NCBI RefSeq assembly: GCF_001816165.1
Contig: NZ_MDZC01000023.1
Span: 1 to 64,000, forward strand
Length of the DNA stretch: 64,000 nt
Source of the DNA: Hymenobacter glacialis
GTDB lineage: Bacteria; Bacteroidota; Bacteroidia; Cytophagales; Hymenobacteraceae
Direction of reading: 5' to 3'
Position 1 is the first letter of the stretch; every line of letters starts with the position of its first letter. A program made the translations under genes and the position numbers. Below, in pieces: positions 26,842-37,700 of this stretch. The notes beneath the pieces are model-generated. The model saw only the letters and a program-made list of their open reading frames with translations. It ran no database searches and was not told the origin of the DNA.

Positions 26842-29613
26842 TTACGCAGCTGAAATTTCCCTTGGCAGCACGGCCAGTAGGTCTTCCAGTCCGCTCAGAA
26901 ATTCGGAGGTCGCTGCTTTCCGTTCGGGTTCGGTTGAGGTTTGGGATTCCAGCTGCTCCAGGAAAGGCACCAGGCCCGCCACGCCCAGCAGGCGCAACGA
27001 CGGCCGCAGCTTGTGCGCTACCGAGGCGGCAGCGGTCCAGTCGGCCCCGGCCAGGGCAGCACGCAGGTCGCCGATGCTAGCTGGGGTATTGGTGTGGAAG
27101 GAGGCCAGAATCCGGTTTATGAAGGCAGTGTTGCCATGGGCCGTTTCGTATAGCAGGGCCAGGTCGTAGAGCGGCAAAGGTTCCGTTGGGGCGGTTGCAG
27201 GCGGTGGGGCTGCTCCGGAAGCAGGGGCGTCGGGCGCAGCAAATGCCGCGCGGGGCACGTCGATGCCAGCTATGAGTGATGCCAGCTTGCTCAGCAGTTC
27301 ACTTTCGTCGAATGGCTTGGGCAAGGTGTCGTTCATGCCGGCGGCGGCGTATTTCTCCGCATCGGCCCGGAAGGCGTTGGCCGTGAGGGCCAGAATGGGC
27401 GTGGCCGCCCGAAGCGGGTCGGCGTGGGCCCGAATGCGCGCGGTGGCTTCCAAGCCGTTCATGCCGGGCATTTGGATGTCCATCAGCACGGCATGGTAGC
27501 GGTGCTCTTCAAACAGCTCCAGGGCTTCGAAGCCACTTGCGGCCTCGTCTACTACCACGCCGTGGCTTTCGAGTAGCAGTTGGGCTACTTCGCGGTTCAC
27601 GGGGTTGTCTTCCACCAGCAGCACCCGGCAGCCGCGCACCGCCGCTTCCTGTACCGGTTTCACGGGCGCCATTGCCTGTTGGCGCGCTTCCTGGCTGGCC
27701 TTGGGTAAGGTGGTGACAAAGGAGAACGAGCTGCCCTGGCCGGGCTGGCTTTGCACCGAGAGCCGGCCACCCATCTGGGCCACCAGCGCCTGGCTGATGC
27801 TCAGGCCCAGGCCCGTGCCGCCAAACTGCCGGGTGGTATCGGCATAAGCTTGGGTGAATTCCTGAAAAATGCTTTCCAGCTTGTCCGGTGCGATGCCGAT
27901 GCCTGTATCGGTTACTCGAAATTCTGTGGTCAGGGTGTTTTCGGTTTCGCTCACAAAGTAGCCGCCCACAGCCACCGTGCCGCCCGCGGGCGTAAACTTG
28001 ATGGCATTGGAGAGCAGATTGAGCAAAATCTGGTTGAGCCGGTAGGAGTCGCCCACTACCCAGGGCAGGGGGCAGGAGTCGCGCAGCAACGTGCCCACCA
28101 CCCGGATGCCCTTTTCCCGAGCCTGCACTACCAGCGGCTCTGCGGCCTGGCCCATGGAGTCGCAAAGGTTGAAAGTCGACTTGTCCAGCTCCAGGTTGCC
28201 GGAAGTGATTTTAGCCATGTCCAGCACGTCGTTCACCACGCTCAGCAAGTGGCGCCCCGAGTGCTGAATGACGGCGGTGTAGTTGCGCTGCTGCTCGTTG
28301 AGGCTGGTTTTGGCCAGCAGGTTGGTCATGCCCAGCACGCCGTTGAGAGGCGTGCGGATTTCGTGGCTCATGTTGGCCAGGAAGTTTTCGCGGGCCGTAG
28401 CCGCTGCTTCCGCCGCGTGCTGGGCTCGCTTGAGGGCGGTTATGTCGGTGCTCACGCCCAGCACCTGGGCATTGCCGTCGGCCAGCACCAGCGGGCAGCG
28501 CACGGTCTGGTACCAGCGCTCCTCGCCATTGGGCAGCATGAAGGAAATTTGCATGGTGAACGGCTCGCCGCTTTCCAGCACTCGCTGGTCGGCCTGGGCC
28601 GTGGCTTTCAGCTCTTCCTTGTCAATGGCGGCCTCCATGGTTGCGGTGTTGGCCAGCGTGCTGACGTGGTGCCGCAGGGCTTTCATCCCCGCGTTTTCAA
28701 ATACGGTGTGCCCTTCGGCATCGCGCACCCAGATAAGGTTGGGGTTGAGGTCGAGCACCAGGTTGGTGAAGACTTGCTGGGCTTTTACTTCCGATTCGCT
28801 CTGGCGGGCGCGGTCCTCGGCCTGACGCCGGTTGGTGATGTCGTGGCCGTAGCACATCACCTTGCGCAGCACCCCATCGGCCCCAAATACGGGTTGGTAG
28901 TAGCACTGCCAGTAGTTAGAAATTTCACCGTTGGCCCCCGGCCACTGCTCTTCCCAGCTCACTACCGCCCGGGTACTCACCGCGCGGTCAAACAGGCGCC
29001 GTCGGCGTACCGCCAGCGCCTGGGGTAGTTTTTTGGCCTCGCAGCGCTCGGCGAAGGTGGTCCCGATGCGGGCCCGGCGTTCCGCGGAGCTGTCGTCGGC
29101 GTAAGGGTTGATGTAGAGGTAGCGCTGGTCGGGGTCGAGCACCGTGGCTACGGCTGGCAAGTGGTTCAGAATGGTTTCGTAGAACTCACGCATTTCCTGT
29201 GCCTCCTGCTCGGCTTTCCGTAGGGAGGTCACATCGGTGAGGTAGAGCACGGCGTAGTCGTCCTCTACTATCGGCACTGTGCAAAGATGGTAATGGATGC
29301 TCCCGGCTACTATTTGGCTATAGTTGACCTCGCCAGACCGCATGGCCTGGGCAACTGCCTTCACCAGCAGGGGCCGCGTGCGCGACGGTCCGGTGGTTTC
29401 CAGCTCGTGGGCCAGCACACTGGCTGCCGCGTTGGCAAAAAGCAGCTCTCCTGTCACGCTCACCCGCAGCAGCGGGTTGGGATTGAAGAGCGGGATGCGG
29501 CTCAACGCCTGCAAACGCGCTGTTTCGGCTTCGGCCTGTTCGCGGCGGGCGCGTTCAGCCAAAAGGAGTTCACGCAGCTCCGTGGGGTCGGTGGGTAGGG
29601 CGTCGGCAGTCAT
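26842..29613 (-). CDS. Multi-PAS hybrid histidine kinase with REC and Hpt domains
   Basis: A 923-residue cytosolic phosphorelay protein, start taken at 29613 (MTADALPTDPTELREL), because the longer reading has no kinase-like content. A short coiled coil (about 10-35) precedes three PAS modules (about 40-130, 140-260, 275-395). The HisKA domain has NMSHEIRTPLNG with the phosphoacceptor histidine at about 417, then HATPase_c (N-box NAIKFTP about 536, DTGIG about 569, GTGLGLS). A REC domain has its phospho-aspartate in VLMDIQMPGMNG (about 712), and a C-terminal Hpt domain has the histidine in SVAHKLRPSL (about 867). No output regulator is adjacent. No transmembrane segment is seen, so the signal is probably cytosolic or diffusible. 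Confidence 0.93.
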   Translation of the reverse strand: MTADALPTDPTELRELLLAERARREQAEAETARLQALSRIPLFNPNPLLRVSVTGELLFANAAASVLAHELETTGPSRTRPLLVKAVAQAMRSGEVNYSQIVAGSIHYHLCTVPIVEDDYAVLYLTDVTSLRKAEQEAQEMREFYETILNHLPAVATVLDPDQRYLYINPYADDSSAERRARIGTTFAERCEAKKLPQALAVRRRRLFDRAVSTRAVVSWEEQWPGANGEISNYWQCYYQPVFGADGVLRKVMCYGHDITNRRQAEDRARQSESEVKAQQVFTNLVLDLNPNLIWVRDAEGHTVFENAGMKALRHHVSTLANTATMEAAIDKEELKATAQADQRVLESGEPFTMQISFMLPNGEERWYQTVRCPLVLADGNAQVLGVSTDITALKRAQHAAEAAATARENFLANMSHEIRTPLNGVLGMTNLLAKTSLNEQQRNYTAVIQHSGRHLLSVVNDVLDMAKITSGNLELDKSTFNLCDSMGQAAEPLVVQAREKGIRVVGTLLRDSCPLPWVVGDSYRLNQILLNLLSNAIKFTPAGGTVAVGGYFVSETENTLTTEFRVTDTGIGIAPDKLESIFQEFTQAYADTTRQFGGTGLGLSISQALVAQMGGRLSVQSQPGQGSSFSFVTTLPKASQEARQQAMAPVKPVQEAAVRGCRVLLVEDNPVNREVAQLLLESHGVVVDEAASGFEALELFEEHRYHAVLMDIQMPGMNGLEATARIRAHADPLRAATPILALTANAFRADAEKYAAAGMNDTLPKPFDESELLSKLASLIAGIDVPRAAFAAPDAPASGAAPPPATAPTEPLPLYDLALLYETAHGNTAFINRILASFHTNTPASIGDLRAALAGADWTAAASVAHKLRPSLRLLGVAGLVPFLEQLESQTSTEPERKAATSEFLSGLEDLLAVLPREISAA

Positions 29614-29752
29614 AGCACTACAAAGATGTTCCACAATGCGCAGAGGATGGGGTTTTCCTCCCAAGAAGCAAGCAATACTTCGTTCCACACCGCAAAGACG
29701 CTGATTTAGACTGGACTTCCTAGCCCGCCTAGCCCGCCCCGGTTGAAAATCC

Positions 29753-29788
29753 AAAAGCCCTCCTTCGGCCAGAAAGGAGGGCTTTTTG
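29753..29788. terminator. Hairpin between rpoN and the kinase
   Basis: AAAAGCCCTCCTT ... AAGGAGGGCTTTTTG. It stands on the rpoN-downstream side, so it could end the rpoN transcript on the minus strand. Confidence 0.75.
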
Positions 29789-29900
29789 TTGTTTTAGACA
29801 CCACGAAATCAGTAGTGTCGATTCGCGGCAGCTCTAAACTGCTTCGGCAGCACCGGCAAAAAAAGCCAATGCCGCCGAGGCACACCGCCTGAACGCGGTT

Positions 29901-31490
29901 TTACAGCTCCTTGCGCAGCCGGGCCACCGGAATGTTGAGCTGCTCGCGGTATTTGGCCACGGTGCGGCGGGCAATGTTGTAGCCGCGGGCGTTGAGCATT
30001 TTCTCCAACTTGTCGTCGCTCAGCGGCCGTTCCTTGCTCTCGTTGCCGATGAGGTCCTTTAGAATGCTTTTTACCTCGCGGCTGCTGGCGTCTTCGCCCG
30101 AGTCGGTGGCAATGCCTTCGGAGAAAAAGTACTTGAGCGGATAAATACCGAACTCCGTCTGAATGGATTTCGAGTTTGCCACCCGGCTCACCGTCGAAAT
30201 GTCCATGCTAATCATCTGGGCGATGTCCTTCAGAATCATGGGCCGGAGCTTGCTCTCGTCGCCTTCCACGAAGAACTCGCGCTGCAGCTCCACAATGGCG
30301 TTCATGGTGCGCAACAGCGTGTTCTGGCGCTGCCGGATGGCGTCGATAAACCACTTGGCCGAGTCCAGCTTCTGTTTCACGAAGGTCACGGCCTCCTTCA
30401 TCTTCTGGTCTTTCTTGGCGGCCTTGTCGTATGTCCGGAACATCTCGGTGTAGGCCGGGCTCACGCGCAGCTCGGGAGCGTTGCGGGCGTTCAGGGTCAG
30501 GTTGAAAACGCCGTTGTCGTTCGTCAGAATGAAGTCCGGCATCAGGTACTGCGTCTTGCCCAGGCCGCTGGGGCCGCTGCCGCCGGGCTTGGGGTTCAGC
30601 TTCAGAATCACGTTGATGGCCTCTTTCAGCTCGTCATCTTCCAAATCCAGCTTCTGCTGAATGCGCGGGTAGTGCTTCTTGCTGAACTCCTCAAATGTGT
30701 CGGTGAGGATGCGCTCGGCGTTCACCGTATTCTCGTCCTGCGGGCGCCGCTCCAGCTGCAGCAGCAGGCATTCGGGCAGGTCGCGCGCGGCAATGCCAGC
30801 TGGGTCGAAGCCCTGCACCACGCGCAGCACGGCCTCAATTTCGGCCACGGTTACTTCCAGATTCTGCGAAAAGGCCAGGTCGTTGGCAATGGCCGACAGG
30901 TCGCGCCGGATGTAGCCGTCGCCATCAATAGAGCCAATGAGCTGCTGGCCAATAGCCCCCTGGCGCTCGTCGAGGTCGGCGAAGTGCAGCTGGTCCATGA
31001 GCGAGTCCATGAGCGAGCCGCTGGTGTCGGCCAGCGGGGTGTCGCGCTCCTCTTCTTCGCCGGGGCCGTCGCCCTGCATCTTGTAGCCGGCTATCTCGTC
31101 GTCGTTGAGGTAGTCGCTCAGGTCGAGGTCGGTATTATCGGGGGCGGCTTCGGTGTCTACCGGGCCTTCGTCCTTGGGCATCAGGTCGGGCTCGGGCATT
31201 TCTTCGGCCATTTCCTGGTCGCTGCCGCGGTCGTCAAAATCCTCGTCCAGCGTGTTCTCGTCGTTGTCGAGGCCGGCGTCCGGGTCGTCATCGGCGTCGT
31301 CGCTGTCCTCGTCGCGCTCCATTTCTTCGGGCTCGTCGGCTTCGTCTTCTTCCAGGGCCGGGTTCACCTCCATCTCCTCTTTGATGCGGGTGTCCAGCTC
31401 GGCCGTAGGAATCTGCAGCAGCTTAATAAACTGAATTTGCTGCGGGCTAAGCTTTTGAGAAAGGAGCTGTTTGAGGTCGAGGCGTTGCAT
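29901..31490 (-). CDS. rpoN: RNA polymerase sigma-54 factor
   Basis: A 529-residue sigma factor that needs an AAA+ activator to open promoters. Region I is intact (LKQLLSQKLSPQQIQFIKLLQ). Region II is an unusually long acidic linker: residues of about 45-140 are mostly Asp/Glu (for example DEDSDDADDDPDAGLDNDEN). The core-binding region and the C-terminal DNA-binding part follow, ending with the RpoN box ARRTVAKYREQLNIP. The ATG at 31490 is preferred to a GTG two codons earlier. Upstream on the same strand is a small outer-membrane protein, and asnS lies beyond it, divergent. No activator gene is in this window. Confidence 0.95.
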   Translation of the reverse strand: MQRLDLKQLLSQKLSPQQIQFIKLLQIPTAELDTRIKEEMEVNPALEEDEADEPEEMERDEDSDDADDDPDAGLDNDENTLDEDFDDRGSDQEMAEEMPEPDLMPKDEGPVDTEAAPDNTDLDLSDYLNDDEIAGYKMQGDGPGEEEERDTPLADTSGSLMDSLMDQLHFADLDERQGAIGQQLIGSIDGDGYIRRDLSAIANDLAFSQNLEVTVAEIEAVLRVVQGFDPAGIAARDLPECLLLQLERRPQDENTVNAERILTDTFEEFSKKHYPRIQQKLDLEDDELKEAINVILKLNPKPGGSGPSGLGKTQYLMPDFILTNDNGVFNLTLNARNAPELRVSPAYTEMFRTYDKAAKKDQKMKEAVTFVKQKLDSAKWFIDAIRQRQNTLLRTMNAIVELQREFFVEGDESKLRPMILKDIAQMISMDISTVSRVANSKSIQTEFGIYPLKYFFSEGIATDSGEDASSREVKSILKDLIGNESKERPLSDDKLEKMLNARGYNIARRTVAKYREQLNIPVARLRKEL

Positions 31491-31654
31491 AGACACGAAA
31501 ATACGGAAAGCGCGGGCCGGTGGTCGTTTTTACTAAAATTTGACCTGAAAAGTTAGGGTAGGTTTGCCTGGTGTAAGGTTCGTTTTTACAATCCGACTTC
31601 CGGCGTTGACTAACTGGCACCAATGAACCCTGTCGCTGCCACATTTCGGCAATC

Positions 31655-32194
31655 CTACAACAGCACATCAAACGTCAGCGCTGGCACCAGCAGCAACTTG
31701 CGCCGCACGGCCCGCATATTGTCCTCCACGTAGCCGGCCTCAAATCCATTGGCCACCAGCGTATTGATGCCCAACCGAAAATTCGGGCTGAAGCGCAGAT
31801 TTACGCCCAGGCCACCACCCAGGTTCACATCCTGCAGGTTTCCCTTGTCATACCCCACGTCCCAATGGTAGAGAGAGTACACGGCACCGAGGCCAATACC
31901 CGCCTCGATTAGCTTGTTCTTCAGCGGCAGGTAGTAGGTGAGCAGTGCCACGCCACCCCCACCGTACTCGTTTGCGCGCTGGTAATCGAATTGCTGCACG
32001 CCAGCCAGTCGGGCGCCAAAGTCCTTCAAAAACCGAGCTTCTGCCTGTACACCAAGGGCTTTGGGGTTGCCCAAAATTCCTAGTGCAATGCGGTAGGGTG
32101 GGTAAGACAATCTTTTTACCGGTGCGTCCTGGGCATGCGCCCCGAAGCTGAAAGTCAGCGCCGCTGTCAGCGAGGCGAACAGGATATTTTTCAT
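31655..32194 (-). CDS. Small outer-membrane beta-barrel protein
   Basis: A 179-residue protein with a Sec signal (MKNILFASLTAALTFSFGAHAQ) and a mature sequence of alternating polar and aromatic strands (YRIALGILGNPKALGVQAEARF, LIEAGIGLGAVYSLYHWDVGY, NLRFSPNFRLGINTLVANGF), ending in LTFDVLL. It fits the 8-strand porin-like family of Bacteroidota. Substrate or partner is not known. The gene lies between rpoN and asnS, an arrangement I recall as common in related genomes. It is 164 bases upstream of rpoN and may share a transcript. Confidence 0.8.
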   Translation of the reverse strand: MKNILFASLTAALTFSFGAHAQDAPVKRLSYPPYRIALGILGNPKALGVQAEARFLKDFGARLAGVQQFDYQRANEYGGGGVALLTYYLPLKNKLIEAGIGLGAVYSLYHWDVGYDKGNLQDVNLGGGLGVNLRFSPNFRLGINTLVANGFEAGYVEDNMRAVRRKLLLVPALTFDVLL

Positions 32195-32365
32195 GGGATG
32201 ACGAGCGGGGAAGAATTATAGCTCGGATGGTAAATCTACTCGCCGCACTCCTCTTTTTCGTCGTCTCATCCCCTTTCACGGTAATAAATAAGCCAGATGG
32301 CTGAGCTGGGAGCGGCGGCTTACTCTTAAAAACTGCTGATGAGCGTGTGAAGGAGACTACGTTCC

Positions 32366-32373
32366 TACCTTTG
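32366..32373 (+). promoter_or_regulatory. -7 box TACCTTTG upstream of asnS
   Basis: Exact TAnnTTTG match, 26 bases before the asnS ATG, in the divergent gap with the small barrel gene. Confidence 0.5.
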
Positions 32374-32399
32374 CTGATTCACCCGCTTCCCCGCAAGTT

Positions 32400-33794
32400 A
32401 TGTCCCTCAAACGGTCCACCGTCAAAGCACTTCTGGCCAGCCAGGAGCTCGACCGCGAAGTCCTCGTCAAAGGTTGGGTTCGCACCCGCCGCGGCAACAA
32501 ATACGTGCAGTTTATTGCCGTGAACGACGGCTCCATTCTCCACAATATTCAGGTGGTGGCCGATGCCGAAAAATTTCCCGAGGAAGACCTGAAAGATGTC
32601 ACCACGGGCTGCTGCGTAGCCATTCGGGGCAAGCTGGTGGCCTCGCAGGGCAAGGGCCAGACCGTAGAAATTCAGGCTGCTGAAGTTACCGTGCTGGGCA
32701 AGTCGGACCCCGAGGCGTACCCGCTGCAAAAGAAGGCCACCTCGCTGGAGCACCTGCGCGAAATTGCCCACCTGCGTCCCCGCACCAACACGTTTGGGGC
32801 GGTGCTGCGCGTGCGCCACGCGCTGGCCTTTGCCATTCACGACTATTTCAACAAAAACGGCTTTTTCTACGTCCACACGCCCATCATCACCGGTTCCGAT
32901 GCCGAGGGCGCGGGCCAGATGTTCCGCGTGACTACGCTGCCGCCCGAGCACCCGCCCCGCACCGCCGACGGCTCGGTGGACTACTCAGAAGACTTCTTTG
33001 GCAAGCAAACCAACCTCACCGTGTCGGGCCAGCTCGAAGGCGAGCTAACCGCCCTGGCGCTGGGCAGCGTCTACACCTTCGGCCCCACATTCCGGGCCGA
33101 AAACTCCAACACGGCCCGCCACCTGGCCGAGTTCTGGATGGTTGAGCCCGAAGTGGCCTTTAACGAGCTTGAGGAAAACATGGACCTGGCCGAGGATTTT
33201 CTCCAAAGCCTGGTGAAGTACGCCCTGGAGCACTGCGCCGACGACCTGGCCTTTCTCAACGAGCAGTACGACAAGGAGCTGCTGGGCCGCCTGCACTTCG
33301 TAGTGGATAACGCTTTCCAACGCCTTACCTACACCGAGGCCGTGGAAATTCTGAAAGCAGCCAAGCAGAAATTTGAATTCCCCGTGGACTGGGGCACCGA
33401 CCTGCAGAGCGAGCACGAGCGGTACCTGGTGGAGAAACACTTCAAGAAGCCGGTTATCCTTACCAATTACCCCAAGGAAATCAAGGCCTTCTACATGAAG
33501 CTGGACGAAGACGGCCGCACCGTGCGCGCCATGGACGTGCTGTTTCCTGGCATCGGCGAAATCATCGGCGGCTCGCAGCGCGAGGAGGACTACACCAAGC
33601 TCACCACCCGCATGGCCGAAATGCACGTGCCCACCGACGAGCTGGACTGGTACCTCGACACCCGGCGCTTCGGCACCGCGCCGCACGCCGGTTTTGGCCT
33701 GGGCTTCGAGCGCCTGGTGCTGTTCGTGACGGGCATGAGCAACATCCGCGACGTGATTCCCTTCCCGCGCTATCCCAAGAACGCGGCGTTTTAG
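32400..33794 (+). CDS. asnS: Asparaginyl-tRNA synthetase
   Basis: A 464-residue class IIb synthetase that charges tRNA-Asn. The N-terminal OB-fold anticodon domain has [23 protein letters not shown]. The catalytic domain shows the AsnRS pattern [19 protein letters not shown], motif 2 [25 protein letters not shown] and motif 3 [16 protein letters not shown]. Residues distinguishing it from AspRS (the AENS and EPE arrangement) are present. Length is normal. It is followed by a strong terminator. Having AsnRS implies direct charging of Asn, not the amidation route, although that route may coexist elsewhere. Confidence 0.97.
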   Translation: MSLKRSTVKALLASQELDREVLVKGWVRTRRGNKYVQFIAVNDGSILHNIQVVADAEKFPEEDLKDVTTGCCVAIRGKLVASQGKGQTVEIQAAEVTVLGKSDPEAYPLQKKATSLEHLREIAHLRPRTNTFGAVLRVRHALAFAIHDYFNKNGFFYVHTPIITGSDAEGAGQMFRVTTLPPEHPPRTADGSVDYSEDFFGKQTNLTVSGQLEGELTALALGSVYTFGPTFRAENSNTARHLAEFWMVEPEVAFNELEENMDLAEDFLQSLVKYALEHCADDLAFLNEQYDKELLGRLHFVVDNAFQRLTYTEAVEILKAAKQKFEFPVDWGTDLQSEHERYLVEKHFKKPVILTNYPKEIKAFYMKLDEDGRTVRAMDVLFPGIGEIIGGSQREEDYTKLTTRMAEMHVPTDELDWYLDTRRFGTAPHAGFGLGFERLVLFVTGMSNIRDVIPFPRYPKNAAF

Positions 33795-33799
33795 CCCAC

Positions 33800-33838
33800 A
33801 AAAAAAGGCGGCCCCACACGGGGTCGCCTTTTTTTTGC
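33800..33838. terminator. Terminator between asnS and the basic-tail protein
   Basis: A-run, GGCG(G)CCCC ACAC GGGGTCGCC, then eight T bases, between convergent genes. Confidence 0.85.
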
Positions 33839-33859
33839 ATCTGTTGGGTGCGGGCCGGG

Positions 33860-34531
33860 CTACTTCTTACCCTTGCCTTTGCCTTTGCCTTTGCCCTTGT
33901 CATGGTCTTTGTACTTGCCGTGGTCGTCGTGCTTGTCTCGCTGCTCGTATCGACGGTCATCGTCGCGGCGGTCATTGGGGAGCCGCACACGGGGAGTGCG
34001 CACGCCAGGCAGGACATCGCCGTTGCGGTTACGGCCATAATCCCGGTCGCGGTCATAGTCTCGGTTGCGGTCGTCATTACGGCCGCGGTACTGCTTTTTG
34101 GCTTGTCCGGGAGGTAATCCGCCGTTGCTGGGGTTGCTGCGGTAGCCCTGCTTTTTGGCTTGGCCAGGCGGCAGGGCACCGTTGCTGGGATTGCCGCCGC
34201 GGGGAAAGCGCGTGCGGTACTCATCGTAGCGGGACCAGGGCTGGTCGCCAACGTAGTCTACCACAACAGGGTGAAAGTTGCGGGTATCATAGCCAGAGAG
34301 ATTGCTGGTACGAATCCAGCGGCCGTCGCGCCGCACTACGTACTGGCGGGCCGGCACGTCGTAGAAGCCGTTGGTTTCGGGAATGTAGTAGTACTGCTGG
34401 CCCGAAGCCACGGCCGGGCCCCAACTTGGTGGGGCCACGTTGACGTTGACCTGGGCGTGCGCGGCCGGAGCCACGGCCAGCGCTACTACTGCTATGAAAG
34501 CAAAGCGCAGGGCAATGAGGAGGTTTTTCAT
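33860..34531 (-). CDS. Secreted protein with repeat and Lys-Gly tail, unknown function
   Basis: A 223-residue protein with a Sec signal cut near AHAQ (about residue 27). Residues of about 40-100 form a compact part with QYYYIPETNGFYDVPARQYVVRRDGRWIR. Then a short unit NPSNG(A/G)LPPGQAKKQ occurs twice in tandem (about residues 113-140), followed by an Arg/Asp-rich stretch (NDDRNRDYDRDRDYGRNRNG) and a C-terminal alternating KGKGKGKGKK tail. No catalytic motif is visible. The basic tail and charged repeats suggest polyanion or surface binding, but that is inference. It sits between asnS (convergent) and uvrA (divergent). Confidence 0.7.
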   Translation of the reverse strand: MKNLLIALRFAFIAVVALAVAPAAHAQVNVNVAPPSWGPAVASGQQYYYIPETNGFYDVPARQYVVRRDGRWIRTSNLSGYDTRNFHPVVVDYVGDQPWSRYDEYRTRFPRGGNPSNGALPPGQAKKQGYRSNPSNGGLPPGQAKKQYRGRNDDRNRDYDRDRDYGRNRNGDVLPGVRTPRVRLPNDRRDDDRRYEQRDKHDDHGKYKDHDKGKGKGKGKGKK

Positions 34532-34757
34532 GAGGGTTTGGGTTAAAAGTCAGAGGTAATGCTGCTCCTCTGGCAAGGACAGTGCCAGTAAGCTGTGGGC
34601 TGGTACGCGGGCGTAGGAATCAGGGTTCGGGCGGAGTATCTACTTGCGTGGGCACAAACCGCGGTGCATTCCTGTTGTGCACCAACGGGCCGGCCGCAAT
34701 TGACCGTTGCAGAGGCGCGGTATTCTTTTCCTATTAGCCTTTGGGCTCCCTTTTTCG

Positions 34758-34765
34758 TACCTTTG
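34758..34765 (+). promoter_or_regulatory. -7 box TACCTTTG upstream of uvrA
   Basis: Exact TAnnTTTG match, 24 bases before the uvrA ATG. The nearest TTTG (34740-34743) is only 14 bases upstream, shorter than usual. Confidence 0.5.
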
Positions 34766-34789
34766 CGCACTTATTCGCTGCGTTTCTGA

Positions 34790-37700
34790 ATGGCCAAAAA
34801 ATCCACTGCTACCCCGGTTGCCCCAGCCCCCAAAGCCAAAGCAGCGGCCCCCAAAGCACCCGCCAAAAAGGCCGCCACCCAAGCCGCTGAAACCGCTGCC
34901 ACCGTGCGCGATATGACCGAGCTGCCCGCTGCCGGCCCCACCACGGCCCACACGCACGGCCAGCTCAACGGCCACAGCCCCGCCACCCAGCATCTCGAAG
35001 CCCCGTTTATTGAGGTGTACGGCGCCCGCGAGCACAACCTGAAAAACGTGAGCGTGAAGATTCCGCGCAACCGGCTGGTGGTGTTCACGGGCATTTCGGG
35101 TTCGGGCAAGAGTAGTCTGGCCTTCGATACCATCTATGCCGAAGGGCAGCGGCGCTACATGGAGACGTTTTCGGCCTACGCCCGCAGCTTCATGGGCGGA
35201 CTGGAGCGGCCCGACGTGGACAAGATTGAGGGCCTGTCGCCGGTTATCAGTATCGAGCAGAAAACCACCTCGCGCAACCCGCGCTCCACGGTGGGCACCA
35301 TCACCGAGATTTACGACTTCCTGCGCCTGCTCTACGCCCGCACGGCCGAGGCCTTCAGCTACGCCACGGGCAAGAAGATGATTCGGCAGAGCGACGACCA
35401 GATTATCAACTACATCCTGCGCTATTTCGATGGCAAAAAGCTGGTGGTGCTGGCACCCGTGGTGAAGGGCCGCAAGGGCCACTACCGCGAAGATTTCCAG
35501 AAAATTGCCAAGCTGGGCTTCACCAAAGTGCGGGTAGATGGCGAAATCCTCGACATCACGCCCAAGATGCAGGTAGACCGCTACAAGATTCACGACATCG
35601 AAATCGTGATTGACCGGCTGGTGGTGAAGGAAGAGGACCGGTTCCGCCTCAGCGGCTCGGTGCAGAACGCCCTCACGCACGGCAAGGGCACCATGCTGGT
35701 GCTCGACCCCGACGCCAAGGGCGAAAAAGGCAAGCCGCAGTTCTTTTCGCGCTTCCTCATGGACCCCACCACCGGCATTGCCTACGACGACCCGGCGCCC
35801 AACACGTTCTCGTTCAACTCGCCCTACGGCGCCTGCCCCACCTGCAACGGCTTGGGCGAGGTGCAGGAGATAACGGAAGAAAGCGTGATGCCCGACCGCA
35901 AGCTGAGCATCAGCCGGGGCGGCATCGCACCATTGGGCGAGTACCGCGACATCTGGATTTTCCAGCAGTTGCAGCTCATCCTCAAAAAGCAGAAAGCTAC
36001 CCTGAACACGCCGCTCGAAAAGCTGCCCGAGGACGTGCTCAAGCGCCTGCTCCACGGCATTACGGAGGACGAGGCTGACGACAGCAAAACCCAGTACACG
36101 GAGGCATTCGAGGGCATTATCCCCTTCCTGCGCCGGCAGATGGACTCCGAATCGGACAACATCCGCGAGTGGATTGCGCAGTACGCGCAGGCCCAGACCT
36201 GCCCCGAGTGCAGTGGCTACCGCCTCAAAAAGGAGAGCCTGCACTTCAAGATGGACGGCAAGAACATCGGCGAACTCTCGGTAATGGACCTGAACGACCT
36301 GGCCGCTTGGTTTGAGGGCCTGGAAAGCCGCCTGACCGACCGCCAGAACGTCATCGCCCGCGAGCTGCTGAAGGAAATCCGCAAGCGCATTGGCTTCCTG
36401 CTGGAAGTGGGCCTCGACTACCTGAACCTGCACCGCCCGGTGCGCACCTTGAGCGGCGGCGAAAGCCAGCGCATTCGCCTCGCCACCCAGATTGGCACCC
36501 AGCTCGTGGGCGTGCTCTACATCATGGACGAGCCCAGCATTGGCCTGCACCAGCGCGACAACGAGCGGCTGATTAAGGCCCTGCAGCACCTGCGCGACAT
36601 TGGCAACTCCGTCATTGTGGTGGAGCACGACAAGGACATGATTCTGCACGCCGACCACGTGCTGGACATTGGCCCCGGCGCGGGCATTCACGGCGGCCAG
36701 ATTGTGGCCTCGGGCACGCCGCAGGAGATTCTGAACTCCGGCTCGCTCACCTCGCAGTACCTCAGCGGGCAGAAGCACATCGAAATGCGCAAGAAGAAGC
36801 GCAAGGGCGAAGGCGCGGAGCTGGTGCTGAAGGGCGCCAAAGGCAACAACCTCAAAAACGTGACGCTAAAAGTGCCCTTGGGCAAGCTGGTGGCCGTGAC
36901 CGGCGTATCGGGCTCGGGCAAAAGCACGCTCATCCACGACACGCTGTACCCCATTCTCAACCACCATTTCTTCAACGCCAAGCGCGAGCCGCTGGCCTAT
37001 GGCAGCATTGAAGGACTGGATTTGGTAGACAAGGTGATTGAAGTAGACCAGTCGCCAATTGGCCGCACGCCGCGCTCCAACCCGGCCACTTACACGGGCG
37101 TGTTCACCGAAATTCGCCAGCTGTTTGGCGAGATGGCGGAAGCTAAGATTCGCGGCTACGGCCCCGGCCGCTTCTCCTTCAACGTGAAGGGCGGGCGCTG
37201 CGAAACCTGCGAGGGCGCCGGCATCCGCACCATCGAGATGAACTTCCTGCCCGACGTGCACGTGCCCTGCGAAACCTGCAAAGGCCGCCGTTACAACCGC
37301 GAAACGCTGGAAGTACGCTTCAAAGGCAAGTCCATCACCGACATCCTCGACATGACCGTGGAGAAGGCCGTGGAGTTTTTCGAATACCAGCCCCGCATCC
37401 TACGCAAAATCAAGACGCTGAACGACGTGGGCCTGGGCTACCTCACCCTCGGCCAGCAGGCCACCACGCTCTCCGGCGGCGAAGCCCAGCGCGTGAAGCT
37501 CGCCACCGAGCTCAGCAAAAAGGACACCGGCAAGACCTTCTACATCCTCGACGAGCCCACCACCGGCCTGCACTTCGAGGACATCAACCACCTTGCCGAC
37601 GTGCTCCAGAAGCTGGCCGACAAGGGCAATACCGTCCTCATCATCGAGCACAACCTCGACCTGATTAAGGTAGCCGACCACGTCATCGACATCGGCCCCG

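Noticed and set aside
34640-36778. A 712-codon minus-strand frame opposite uvrA
   Set aside because: Shadow frame caused by GC-rich third positions; no domain or start context.
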